From JBGPLH01 sp041486365 [NCBI: Thermodesulfobacteriota bacterium] (lineage in GTDB: Bacteria > JAUYMQ01): 23,092 bases of DNA. Below the pieces are notes generated by a model. That model was given only the letters and a program-made list of their open reading frames with translations. It did no database searches and was not told the origin of the DNA. Below are positions 16,465 through 23,092 of the stretch, piece after piece (positions within the stretch are counted from its first letter, which is position 1; the number at the start of each line of letters is the position of its first letter). A program made the position numbers and the translations under genes. The stretch lies in assembly GCA_041486365.1 (NCBI GenBank), contig JBGPLH010000006.1:1-23092 (forward strand), read 5' to 3'.

Positions 16465-16607
16465 TACTGTTAGCCAGACTGAATCTACCTAATTGAACAA
16501 GAGTTCAGCCGCATTCAAATTAAACGTGAACATTTGTAAATCCTCCTTTCGAAGTGGTAGTGTTCGACAGCTACTCAAATGATTCACCTCTTGCATCGGA
16601 AGAGCTC
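16465..16607 (+). promoter_or_regulatory. AT-rich spacer before the islet gene; possible promoter
   Basis: This 143-base spacer is markedly AT-richer than the flanking operon. TTGAAC at 16493-16498 and TCAAAT at 16515-16520 are 16 bases apart and could be a weak sigma-70-type promoter for the islet gene. TGAAC (16494-16498) and GTTCA (16503-16507) form a 5-bp hairpin with a 4-nt loop, too small for a convincing terminator of sat. No direct repeat matching the far end of the islet was seen. Confidence 0.3.
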
Positions 16608-17771
16608 ATGCCCGATGTCCCAGGGATTCCAGCGTCACCGGCACCGATAGCTCAAGCAGCTGGTGCCGCGACTGGTCATGAGAGGCATTGTTTTATTGTG
16701 ATGCCGTACGGTGGTGACCAGTCGGAGAAGAGATGGTTTCGAGGCTGGTTGGAGGTGGTCATTAAGCCCGCGGTGACGACCTGTAGTTACGAGCCTATTT
16801 TGGCTGCAACGGAGGAGCAGCCAGGGGCCATTAATGATGAAATCCGTGCGCATCTCGCATTCGATCCAATGGTGGTCGTAGACCTTGGAGGGGTCGAGCC
16901 AGATGATGATCCGAATCCGAATGTTATGTACGAACTCGGGATTCGGCATGCTCTTGGCTTGCCCCTAGTGATGATGGCATGGCAAGGGCAAAGATTACCA
17001 TTCGACGTGGGGAATCAACGCGTGATAATGGAGCAACGCGATTTTGTAGATCTTGATACGAATAAGAAGAGGCTTGTTGCCTTTATCCGAGCTGCGGCCG
17101 AGGGACGTTACTACCGGCCAATGGAAGCGGTATCTAGAATTGCCACCATCGAGGCGGCTTCCACCACCCTTGGAGAGGACAGCATTTTAGGCGCGCTCGT
17201 GCGGGAAGTGAGGGACCTGCGTACAACCTTTACCGCAGTACAGATGCCAGTTCACTTTAAATACAGGCGCCAGTCTGGCCCGACGATTAGGAGCTTGCTT
17301 CGCGCTAAGCCGTTTCGAAAGGAGCTTTATCCACACTTTTTAGCTTTAGGCGGCAAGGTTCAGCAGTGGACAAGGCTGACCAAGATGCCGGTAACGCACG
17401 ATTTTGTCGCACGAGCAGAAAATTGGACGGCAGACGAGTGGAAAGAGTTCCTCACCAATCAACTCGTTGAACTCGGGCTCGAAACCAGCATACCGAAGGA
17501 TGTGAGTAGCGTTGGAGTTACGGTGGCGATGCACGAGGCAAAATCCGAAATCGGCGAGGATATCCTTCAGGAAATTCAACGCAGGCTTCCTTCACAACCG
17601 TGGCCTGCAGGAATTCACAAGAGGATAGCTGAGGATATGAACGTTTCGCATAAGCTGGTAACGAAAGGTATACACGAGCTCATTAGGCGGGGGGTGTTCA
17701 AAGCTCAAGTGGACGGCGTGCTTGTGGACGTGGAAGGAGTAGCGCCGCAGAGTGTCGATGATCAAGTCTAA
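16608..17771 (+). CDS. Nucleoside deoxyribosyltransferase/TIR-like domain protein with C-terminal winged helix
   Basis: 387 residues from the ATG at 16608, which has GGAAGAG just upstream. A GTG at 16554 in the same frame has no ribosome site. Residues ~26-145 show a Rossmann-like NDT/TIR-type pattern: 'CFIVMPYG' (28-35), 'VVVDLGG' with Asp92, 'NPNVMYELGIRHALGLP' with Glu109 as likely catalytic acid, then 'LPFDVGNQRVIM'. Domains of this class cleave or transfer N-glycosidic bonds of nucleosides or NAD and are frequent in phage-defence and stress proteins. Residues ~331-374 ('IHKRIAEDMNVSHKLVTKGIHELIRRGVF') look like a winged helix-turn-helix. The middle part is unrecognised. Base composition differs from its neighbours: 17041-17100 counts 27 G+C of 60, against 43 of 60 at 18001-18060. 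Recent transfer is likely. The function is unknown. Confidence 0.75.
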   Translation: MPDVPGIPASPAPIAQAAGAATGHERHCFIVMPYGGDQSEKRWFRGWLEVVIKPAVTTCSYEPILAATEEQPGAINDEIRAHLAFDPMVVVDLGGVEPDDDPNPNVMYELGIRHALGLPLVMMAWQGQRLPFDVGNQRVIMEQRDFVDLDTNKKRLVAFIRAAAEGRYYRPMEAVSRIATIEAASTTLGEDSILGALVREVRDLRTTFTAVQMPVHFKYRRQSGPTIRSLLRAKPFRKELYPHFLALGGKVQQWTRLTKMPVTHDFVARAENWTADEWKEFLTNQLVELGLETSIPKDVSSVGVTVAMHEAKSEIGEDILQEIQRRLPSQPWPAGIHKRIAEDMNVSHKLVTKGIHELIRRGVFKAQVDGVLVDVEGVAPQSVDDQV

Positions 17772-17885
17772 ACAGGGTCTTTGGATGTTTGGCTTGGTAA
17801 TGCCATGGCGTAGGTAGAGGACCTCGGTATTGTTCCGGATCGCGGTCGCTTCAGATAAACTTTGACTCAGGTAAGCGAGGCGCGC

Positions 17886-18965
17886 ATGAACGCCAAGGCT
17901 GTGGCGCTGGTGTCCGGCGGGATCGACAGCATCCTCTCGATCCGCCTGCTCCAGGACCAGGGGATCGAGATCCACGGGCTCAATCTCAAGGGCACGTTCA
18001 ACTGCTGCAAGGACGACGCGGCGCGCACCGCCGCGCTGCTCGGGATCCCCATCACGATCCTCACGGAGGGGCCCGAGTACCTCCAGCTCATCGAGCGCCC
18101 TCGCTACGGTTGGGGGCACGGCGTGAACCCCTGCACCGACTGCCGGATCTACATGTTCGACCTGGCGCGGAAGTTCATGGAGCAGGTCGGCGCGTCCTTC
18201 GTCGTCTCGGGTGAGGTGCTCGGCCAGCGCCCGAACTCCCAGCGCCGCGACTGCTTCGTCTCCATCGAGCGGGACTCCGGGCTCCAGGGCCTGATCTTGC
18301 GCCCGCTCTCCGCGCAGCTCCTCGCGCCCACCAAGCCCGAGACGGCCGGGATCGTCGACCGCGGGAGGCTCCTCGCCATCTCGGGGCGATCGCGCAAGCC
18401 GCAGATGGAGCTGGCCGCGCGCTACGGCATCGACGAGATCCCGACGCCCTCCACGGGCTGCATGCTTACCGAGGACGCCATCGCGAACCGGATCAAGGAT
18501 CATCTCTCGCGGGGCGAGCGCCTGGATCCCTGGATCGCCGAGTCGATGAAGTTCGGGCGGCACTTCCGGATCACAGAAGACACGAAGGCGATCGTCGGGC
18601 GCAACGAGATCGAGAACCTGCGACTCCGCGAGCTCTACGACAGGGCGGGTGATCGCGATCCCGCGCCGGTGTTCCTCCATCCCCATGACTTCCGCGGTCC
18701 CGACGCGCTCCTGGTCGGCGACGCCACGCCGGATGTGCTCGAGACGCTCGGGGGCCTGATGCTGCGGTACGCGAAGGAGACCTCCGGCGAGCCGCGCGCG
18801 ATTGAGGTGAGCCGGCGCGGCGGCGAGGAGCGCCTAACGGTCTCCTACGCGCTCGACGACGGGGCGATCGCGACGCTCCGCATTCCCGACACGCACATCG
18901 CCGGCGGCTACCGTCCCGTGCGGCCGAGGCCGGGGCGAGAAATCCGCGAAGAGGGCGCCCCGTGA
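17886..18965 (+). CDS. ThiI/MnmA-like PP-loop ATPase, predicted tRNA thiolation enzyme
   Basis: 359 residues from the ATG preceded by GAGG at 17877-17880. A TTG at 17862 is less likely. The PP-loop 'SGGIDS' (10-15) binds ATP and adenylates the target. 'CC' (40-41), 'CTDC' (83-86) and Cys192 in 'STGCMLTE' are candidate sulfur-handling or cluster cysteines. 'SGEVLGQRPNSQ' is a hallmark I associate with a bacterial family annotated as tRNA 4-thiouridine or 2-thiouridine synthase. The C-terminal ~130 residues resemble the NFACT-R-like RNA-binding extension of that family. It lacks the N-terminal THUMP domain of classical ThiI. The base thiolated (s4U8 or s2U) is not determinable here. Its stop overlaps the larE start as GTGA, so the two sulfur-transfer enzymes are co-translated. 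Placement after sat suggests it once belonged to the sulfur operon. Confidence 0.82.
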   Translation: MNAKAVALVSGGIDSILSIRLLQDQGIEIHGLNLKGTFNCCKDDAARTAALLGIPITILTEGPEYLQLIERPRYGWGHGVNPCTDCRIYMFDLARKFMEQVGASFVVSGEVLGQRPNSQRRDCFVSIERDSGLQGLILRPLSAQLLAPTKPETAGIVDRGRLLAISGRSRKPQMELAARYGIDEIPTPSTGCMLTEDAIANRIKDHLSRGERLDPWIAESMKFGRHFRITEDTKAIVGRNEIENLRLRELYDRAGDRDPAPVFLHPHDFRGPDALLVGDATPDVLETLGGLMLRYAKETSGEPRAIEVSRRGGEERLTVSYALDDGAIATLRIPDTHIAGGYRPVRPRPGREIREEGAP

Positions 18966-19813
18966 ATCCGGCCGCCGCGCCCACGACGCCCGAAGCGAAG
19001 CTCGCGCGGCTGCGCGGGATCCTCTCGGAGATGCCGCGCGCGGTCGTCGCGTTCTCCGGCGGCGTCGACTCCACGTTCCTGCTGCGCGTCGCCGCTGATG
19101 CACTCGGCGACCGCGTGACGGCGCTCACCGCCCTCTCCCCCAGCATTCCCGAGGAGGACCGCGCGCGGGCCAAATCCCTTGCCGCCGCGATGGGCGTGCG
19201 CCAGATCGTCGTCGAGAGCCGCGAGATGGACGATCCGAGCTACACCGCCAATCCCCCCAACCGCTGTTACTTCTGCAAGAGCGAGCTGTACCGCATCTGC
19301 GCGGGGCAGGCGGACACGCTCGGCGTCCCCGCGATCCTCGACGGGACGAATCTGGACGATCTCTCCGATCACCGGCCGGGTCGCGCCGCTGCCGAGGAGC
19401 GCGGCGTGCGCAGCCCCCTCGTGGAGGCCGGGCTCACCAAGGCCGACATCCGGACCCTCTCTCGCGCGCTCGAGCTCCCGACCTGGGACCAGCCCTCTTC
19501 GCCGTGCCTGTCCTCGCGGATCCCCTACGGCACGCCGGTGACCCCCGAGGCCCTCGATCGCATCCACCGGTGCGAGGTGTTCCTCCGCGATCGGGGTTTT
19601 CGCGACGTGCGCGTGCGGCACCACGACACGCTCGCGCGGATCGAGGTGGGCCGCGGGGAGATGGATCGCTTCGAGGACGCTGTGCTGCGGGACGCCGTGA
19701 TCGCACACTTCAAGCGCGCGGGCTACGCCTACGTGACGCTTGATCTGCAGGGTTTCCGGAGCGGGAGCGGGAACGAGGTTTTATGGACGCCGGAGGGCGC
19801 GAAAAAGGCCTAG
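18962..19813 (+). CDS. larE: ATP-dependent sulfur transferase LarE
   Basis: 283 residues. The PP-loop 'FSGGVDSTFLLRVA' (SGGVDS 32-37), 'NRCYFCKSELY' (Cys102, Cys105) and 'DQPSSPCLSSRIPYGTPVT' with Cys181 are the LarE family signatures. LarE adenylates the carboxylated pyridinium precursor and donates sulfur to build the nickel-pincer cofactor of lactate racemase. In Lactobacillus the sulfur comes from its own conserved cysteine. Only one cysteine lies in the 'CLSSR' segment here, which fits the sacrificial single-cysteine type better than the cluster-bearing multi-cysteine type. No larA, larB or larC is in the window, so either they are elsewhere or this protein serves another sulfur-insertion reaction. 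The GTG start overlaps the upstream stop. A strong terminator follows directly. Confidence 0.92.
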   Translation: MNPAAAPTTPEAKLARLRGILSEMPRAVVAFSGGVDSTFLLRVAADALGDRVTALTALSPSIPEEDRARAKSLAAAMGVRQIVVESREMDDPSYTANPPNRCYFCKSELYRICAGQADTLGVPAILDGTNLDDLSDHRPGRAAAEERGVRSPLVEAGLTKADIRTLSRALELPTWDQPSSPCLSSRIPYGTPVTPEALDRIHRCEVFLRDRGFRDVRVRHHDTLARIEVGRGEMDRFEDAVLRDAVIAHFKRAGYAYVTLDLQGFRSGSGNEVLWTPEGAKKA

Positions 19814-19833
19814 GGGCGACCGGCGGGTCGCCC
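19814..19833. terminator. Bidirectional Rho-independent terminator
   Basis: GGGCGACC (19814-19821) and GGTCGCCC (19826-19833) form a perfect 8-bp GC-rich stem with a 4-nt loop, starting one base after the larE stop. On the plus strand the stem is followed by TCTCTATTTC. On the minus strand it is followed within a few bases by CTTTTTC. It sits exactly between convergent larE and the lipoprotein gene and can end both transcripts. Confidence 0.8.
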
Positions 19834-19836
19834 TCT

Positions 19837-20412
19837 CTATTTCCTCGCCGCGTCCAGGCAGGAGCGGGGCAGGTGCCGGTAGTCGTAGACGCTGAAGGGA
19901 ATGATGACGAATCCGGCGGAGAGCGGCGGGCCGTTTTCGAAGCGCATGTTCAGCTCCGCGCGATCCACGAGGCTCCGGACGATCATCCGCACGTCCCGGC
20001 GCTCGCGGTCGTCGCGGAACACGAGGGTCATCTCCTCGCCGGGAAGCACCTTCACCGGGGCCTTGAAAGGCTCGGGCGCGCCGTAGCGGCAGACGAAGAC
20101 CGGCACGGGCGAGGGCTTCAAGTCGAAGCTGCTCACCCAGTGCTCGATCCCCGAGTCGTTCCGGAGGGTGACGGCGAACACCTTGTCGCGCGCTTCCGCG
20201 CGCACAACCGCGCCGGAGCCGAGACGCAGGGACGACCTGCGGGAGCTCCGCGGCACGATCAGGTAGGGCGCGCGGCCCTTCACCAGGAAGTGATCGGAGG
20301 CGCGGGCGCCGTCGATGTGCGCCTCGCTCGGCCCCCGGCGAAGGAAGGGGGCGGGCAGGCAGGCGGGGAGAAGGGCGAGGGAGAGCACGGAAAGGCGGAG
20401 CAGTCGTCGCAT
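19837..20412 (-). CDS. Predicted lipoprotein of unknown function
   Basis: 191 residues. The start at 20412 is chosen because it begins a lipoprotein signal peptide, 'MRRLLRLSVLSLALLPAC', with lipobox L-P-A-C and lipidated Cys18. The frame runs further upstream into the thioesterase gene without a plausible N-terminus. The mature part is rich in alternating hydrophobic residues ('KVFAVTLRNDSGIEHWVSSFDL', 'VKVLPGEEMTLVFRDD', 'AGFVIIPFSVYDYRHL'), suggesting a beta-sandwich. I do not recognise a family. It lies 16 bases after the thioesterase stop on the same strand. An AGGAG at 20430-20426 overlaps that stop but is 13 bases from the ATG, a long spacing. The two genes are probably one transcript with no evident functional link. 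The cellular location is likely the inner or outer membrane facing the periplasm. Confidence 0.75.
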   Translation of the reverse strand: MRRLLRLSVLSLALLPACLPAPFLRRGPSEAHIDGARASDHFLVKGRAPYLIVPRSSRRSSLRLGSGAVVRAEARDKVFAVTLRNDSGIEHWVSSFDLKPSPVPVFVCRYGAPEPFKAPVKVLPGEEMTLVFRDDRERRDVRMIVRSLVDRAELNMRFENGPPLSAGFVIIPFSVYDYRHLPRSCLDAARK

Positions 20413-20428
20413 CGGGGTGGGAGAGCTC

Positions 20429-20896
20429 CTAATATACAAAGAGCCCCCGCTCGCAGCCCTCGTAGTCCAGATACGAGTCCACCTCGCGGGCGTGCGCGGG
20501 CTCCAGCGGCATGAACTTCCCGAAGGCGCGGACCAGGACCTCACCGCCCGGATCCCTCATGTCGGCGGAGGCCTCGATCACGCGGCGCCGGTCGCGCTCC
20601 ATGCGCGCCTCCACGTGGACCCGATCGCTCGCGAGCACGGGCTTCACGAAGCGCACCGTGAGCTCCGCGGCCACGCAGATCCGCCGCGCGTTGTACGCCG
20701 CCGCCCATCCCATCGCCTCGTCGAGCACCGCCGTGATGATCCCGCCGTGTGCCACGCCCTTGAAGCCGCAGAGGTCCTCGGAGAACGTGACCTCCGAGCG
20801 GATCACCGGCCCGTCGGCGACGAAACGCAGGTTCAGGCCGCGATGGTTCTCGCGGCCGCAGATGACGCAACGCAAATAGGTGGGGAGCGGCTTCAC
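20429..20896 (-). CDS. PaaI family acyl-CoA thioesterase (hotdog fold)
   Basis: 155 residues from a GTG preceded by GGAGG six bases upstream (minus strand, about 20907-20903). The hotdog thioesterase motif is 'GVAHGGIITAVLDEAMGWAA' (47-66), where the Gly-Gly and the acidic residue of 'LDEAM' form the active site of PaaI/HGG-type enzymes. The N-terminal 'CVICGRENHRGLNLRF' (Cys10, Cys13) is a common extension in this subgroup. The later 'ELTVRFVKPVLASDRVHVEARM' is the central beta-sheet. It would hydrolyse acyl-CoA thioesters. The acyl chain is not predictable. It is divergent from alanine dehydrogenase and upstream of the small lipoprotein. Confidence 0.9.
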   Translation of the reverse strand: MKPLPTYLRCVICGRENHRGLNLRFVADGPVIRSEVTFSEDLCGFKGVAHGGIITAVLDEAMGWAAAYNARRICVAAELTVRFVKPVLASDRVHVEARMERDRRRVIEASADMRDPGGEVLVRAFGKFMPLEPAHAREVDSYLDYEGCERGLFVY

Positions 20897-20960
20897 GCAG
20901 GGTCCTCCGGCCCGGGGCGCGCGAAGGATAGCACAGGGAACCGCGACCGGGTAACATGAT

Positions 20961-20980
20961 TTCGCGGAGCTCTTCGCGAA
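20961..20980. repeat. Inverted repeat in the thioesterase-ald divergent region
   Basis: TTCGCG (20961-20966) and CGCGAA (20975-20980) form a perfect 6-bp inverted repeat around an 8-base centre. It lies in the 138-base divergent gap between the thioesterase and ald starts, so it may be an operator or a leader hairpin of ald. A weak -10-like TAACAT is at 20952-20957. Chance is not excluded. Confidence 0.3.
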
Positions 20981-21034
20981 GTTCTTCGAGCAAGCGCCGC
21001 TCCCGCTTCCACGATCCCCACACGGAGCTTCCCG

Positions 21035-22144
21035 ATGAAGATTGGCGTCCCGACCGAGACGATGGTGCACGAGTACCGGGTCGGCCTGGTGCCGGCCGGC
21101 GTCCGCGCGCTCGTGGAGGCGAAGCACCCGGTGATGGTGCAGTCGGGCGCGGGCCTCGGATCGTCCATCCCGGACGAGGAATACATCGCCGCCGGCGCGG
21201 TGATCGTCCCCGACGGGAAGGCCGTCTTCGCGGGGGCGGAGCTCGTCGTCAAGGTGAAGGCACCGTCTCTCGCCGAGGCCTCGCTCATGCGGGCGGGGCA
21301 GGTGATCTTCTCGTACCTGCACCTCGCGCCGATGCCCGAGCTGACGAAGCTTCTCCTCGACCGCGGGGTCACGGCGGTGGCCTACGAGACGGTCCAGATC
21401 GCGGACGGGTCGCTCCCGCTCCTGGCGCCGATGAGCGAGGTGGCGGGGCGGCTCTCGATCCAGGTTGGAATCCACTTCCTCCAACGCGAGCAGGGCGGCC
21501 GGGGGATCCTGCTCGGCGGCGTGCCCGGCGTGCCGCGGGGGAAGGTGAGCGTGATCGGCGCGGGCACGGTGGGAATCAACGCGGTCCGCGTCGCCCATGC
21601 GCTCGGCGCGGAGGTGGACGTGCTCGACATCTCGCTCCCGCGCCTCACCTACCTCTACGACATCTTCGCCGGCGGGATCGGCACGCTGGTGTCCAACGCG
21701 ACGAACATCGAGCGATCGGTCCAGGAGGCGGACCTCGTCATCGGCGCCGTCCTGATCCCCGGCGCGAAGGCGCCGCGGCTGGTGACGGAGGCGATGGTGA
21801 AGCGGATGCGCCCGGGCACCGTCATCGTGGACGTGAGCGTGGACCAGGGCGGCTGCATCGAGACGATCCGTCCCACGAGCCACGCCGATCCCGTGTACAC
21901 CGTCGACGGCGTGATCCACTACGGCGTGCCGAACATGCCGGGGGCCGTCCCGCGCACGAGCACCTTCGCCCTCACGAACACGACGCTCCCCTACGTGATG
22001 AAGCTCGCCGACGCCCCCATCGAGGAAGCCGCCTCGGAGGATCCGGCGCTGCGCCTCGGGATCAACACGTACCGGGGGAAGGTCACCTGCGCCGGGGTGG
22101 CGCAGGCCCAGGGTTTCCGGGTAGCCGAGGCGCCGGGCGCTTAG
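21035..22144 (+). CDS. ald: Alanine dehydrogenase
   Basis: 369 residues, the normal length. It interconverts L-alanine and pyruvate plus ammonia with NAD(H) in the cytoplasm. Catalytic and binding residues are visible: Arg15 ('HEYRVGLVP'), Lys in 'VVKVKAP', His in 'SYLHLAP' and Asp in 'VDVSVDQGGCIET'. The nucleotide-binding 'VIGAGTVGINAVRVAHALGAEVDVLD' is the Rossmann dinucleotide site with Asp at the end of the second strand, favouring NAD. The C-terminal 'HYGVPNMPGAVPRTSTFALTN' is the Ald/transhydrogenase-family signature. GGAG at 21024-21027 is well spaced from the ATG. It stands alone on its strand, divergent from the thioesterase, and ends 81 bases before the next gene. Confidence 0.97.
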   Translation: MKIGVPTETMVHEYRVGLVPAGVRALVEAKHPVMVQSGAGLGSSIPDEEYIAAGAVIVPDGKAVFAGAELVVKVKAPSLAEASLMRAGQVIFSYLHLAPMPELTKLLLDRGVTAVAYETVQIADGSLPLLAPMSEVAGRLSIQVGIHFLQREQGGRGILLGGVPGVPRGKVSVIGAGTVGINAVRVAHALGAEVDVLDISLPRLTYLYDIFAGGIGTLVSNATNIERSVQEADLVIGAVLIPGAKAPRLVTEAMVKRMRPGTVIVDVSVDQGGCIETIRPTSHADPVYTVDGVIHYGVPNMPGAVPRTSTFALTNTTLPYVMKLADAPIEEAASEDPALRLGINTYRGKVTCAGVAQAQGFRVAEAPGA

Positions 22145-22187
22145 CGCTTCCGCGACCCTCGTGCGATGTGTTATGTAAGATGGGTGT

Positions 22188-22211
22188 GCGCCCGTCAGGC
22201 CTGCTGGGCGC
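22188..22211 (+). other. Hairpin in the leader of the terminal lipoprotein gene
   Basis: GCGCCC (22188-22193) pairs with GGGCGC (22206-22211), and CAG/CTG inside the loop can also pair. It lies after ald and 14 bases before the next ATG. There is no U-tract. It could be a weak terminator for ald or a leader structure. A -10-like TAAGAT at 22176-22181 lies just upstream. Confidence 0.3.
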
Positions 22212-22225
22212 CGGACAGGTGAGCG

Positions 22226-23092
22226 ATGCGCGTTCCCCCCGTGCTTCCCGTCGCCTTCGTGGGGTTCCTCGCGGCCGCCGGCTGCGGCACGACCGTCACG
22301 CTCCGGAATGGGTCCGCCGCCGCGCCCCCTCCCATCCAGGCTTCCTCCCCGGCGCCCGCGGCCCCGACATCCGCCTCTCCCGCGACTGCCCCGGCCGCCG
22401 CGTCCGTGATTCCCCCGTCGTCGAACGTTCCTGCCGCCTCCGGCATGTTCGGTCCCGCTCAACCCGCCGGCTCCGGGCAGATCGGGGCGCCGCAGGGCGG
22501 CGCCGCGAAGCGACGGACGACGATGGGCGACCGGATGGCCAGCGGGCTTCAGACCGGCAGCGTGGGTGCCTTTTTCGGGTCCCTCGGCGGCCCCGTCGGC
22601 TTCGCGGCGGGCGGCGGGACCGGGTTCCTGGTGGGCTTCGTGGCGGGTCGTTCCCCCTTCGGTCCCGTGGCGAGCAATGACGTGTCGAGCGGCTCCTGGG
22701 AGCAGCAGGTCGAGTCCCAGCGCGAGTGGGAGGCGCAGGTGCGCGATCAGCTCGGGCGCCTGGACGCGCAGGGGCAGGGGACGGCGCCGATGGCGCCCGC
22801 GCAGGCTATTCCTCCGGCCCAGGGAATCCCGCAGACCGCCGCGGGTGTTCCGGTGACGGACGTCGTGGCCACGGCGGGGAGCGCCGATCCGATGGCCGAC
22901 TACGATGCCTGGTCGCGCCAGATCACGGCCTACGCGCAGCCGGCGGTGGCTCGCACCGGGGCGGCGGGAACGGCTGAGCCGCAGGCTTCGGCGAAGGACC
23001 CTCCGAAGGCGGACGCGCCGGGACTCCGGAGCGCCGGACGCAAGAAGACGCCCGCGGACGGGAAGCCCGTGGAGGACACCCCCGTGAGCGCC
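22226..23092 (+). CDS. Predicted lipoprotein with glycine-zipper segment (3' end beyond window)
   Basis: Open for 289 codons up to the last base of the window, so the C-terminus is missing. The N-terminus 'MRVPPVLPVAFVGFLAAAGC' is a lipoprotein signal with lipobox A-A-G-C and Cys20. Residues 21-95 are a long Ala/Pro/Ser linker. Residues ~107-141 ('GLQTGSVGAFFGSLGGPVG' onward) have glycines at regular spacing in a hydrophobic stretch, a glycine-zipper type membrane segment. Residues ~158-180 ('WEQQVESQREWEAQVRDQL') are a charged amphipathic helix. The rest is Ala/Gln/Pro-rich, then Lys-rich. Low-complexity linker plus glycine zipper suggests an envelope-spanning or cell-surface protein, but I recognise no family. 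The start follows CAGGTGAG, an adequate ribosome site. Confidence 0.7.
   Translation, partial: MRVPPVLPVAFVGFLAAAGCGTTVTLRNGSAAAPPPIQASSPAPAAPTSASPATAPAAASVIPPSSNVPAASGMFGPAQPAGSGQIGAPQGGAAKRRTTMGDRMASGLQTGSVGAFFGSLGGPVGFAAGGGTGFLVGFVAGRSPFGPVASNDVSSGSWEQQVESQREWEAQVRDQLGRLDAQGQGTAPMAPAQAIPPAQGIPQTAAGVPVTDVVATAGSADPMADYDAWSRQITAYAQPAVARTGAAGTAEPQASAKDPPKADAPGLRSAGRKKTPADGKPVEDTPVSA

Noticed and set aside
16465-17885. Integrative element with att direct repeats around the islet gene
   Set aside because: I compared both AT-rich flanks and found no matching direct or inverted repeat, no integrase or transposase, and no tRNA gene. Only the composition shift supports transfer.
20429-22462. Reading the thioesterase frame as one 677-residue minus-strand protein
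   Set aside because: Everything upstream of 20896 is antisense to ald and lacks motifs. A GTG with a GGAGG ribosome site gives a normal 155-residue thioesterase.

Overview
The window is a high-GC bacterial chromosome segment. One 60-base line at 18001-18060 counts 43 G+C. Predicted lipoproteins, an RND efflux pump and a Cpx/AcrB-like layout point to a diderm (Gram-negative-type) bacterium. The gene set would fit a poorly cultured high-GC lineage such as Eisenbacteria/Krumholzibacteria-like, Gemmatimonadota-like or Acidobacteriota-like, but I cannot place it from sequence alone.

Layout. (1) 1-3817: the end of an RND periplasmic adaptor gene and its complete inner-membrane permease. (2) 4027-5103: a response regulator with an HD-GYP-type output domain. 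(3) 5114-8751, minus strand: a CvpA-family membrane protein coupled to a fusion of the DNA-repair helicase MrfA with the MrfB-like exonuclease. (4) 9085-16464, plus strand: a tightly packed sulfur-acquisition operon holding a CymR-like Rrf2 regulator, the sulfur carrier CysO, a JAMM peptidase (Mec+-like), a substrate-binding lipoprotein, ATPase and permease of a nitrate/sulfonate-family ABC importer, APS reductase AprA and AprB, and ATP sulfurylase Sat. (5) 16465-17771: an AT-richer islet with one gene, a nucleoside-deoxyribosyltransferase/TIR-like domain joined to a winged helix. (6) 17886-19813: a ThiI/MnmA-like tRNA-thiolation PP-loop protein and LarE, ending at a clear bidirectional terminator. 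(7) 19837-20896, minus strand: a small lipoprotein and a PaaI-type thioesterase. (8) 21035-22144: alanine dehydrogenase. (9) 22226 to the window end: the start of a proline/alanine-rich lipoprotein with a glycine-zipper segment.

How the genes fit together. The main system is the sulfur operon. The importer would bring in sulfate (or a sulfonate). Sat would make APS, and AprBA, the flavin/iron-sulfur enzyme best known from dissimilatory sulfate reducers, would reduce APS to sulfite. CysO would carry reduced sulfur as a thiocarboxylate into cysteine, with the JAMM peptidase releasing cysteine and probably also trimming CysO. CymR-like control, the CysO/Mec pair and the absence of dsr or qmo genes here argue for assimilation, not respiration. 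The two PP-loop enzymes downstream are further sulfur-transfer enzymes. No sulfite reductase, CysM or CysO-activating E1 enzyme is in the window. No rRNA, tRNA, CRISPR array or transposase was recognised.
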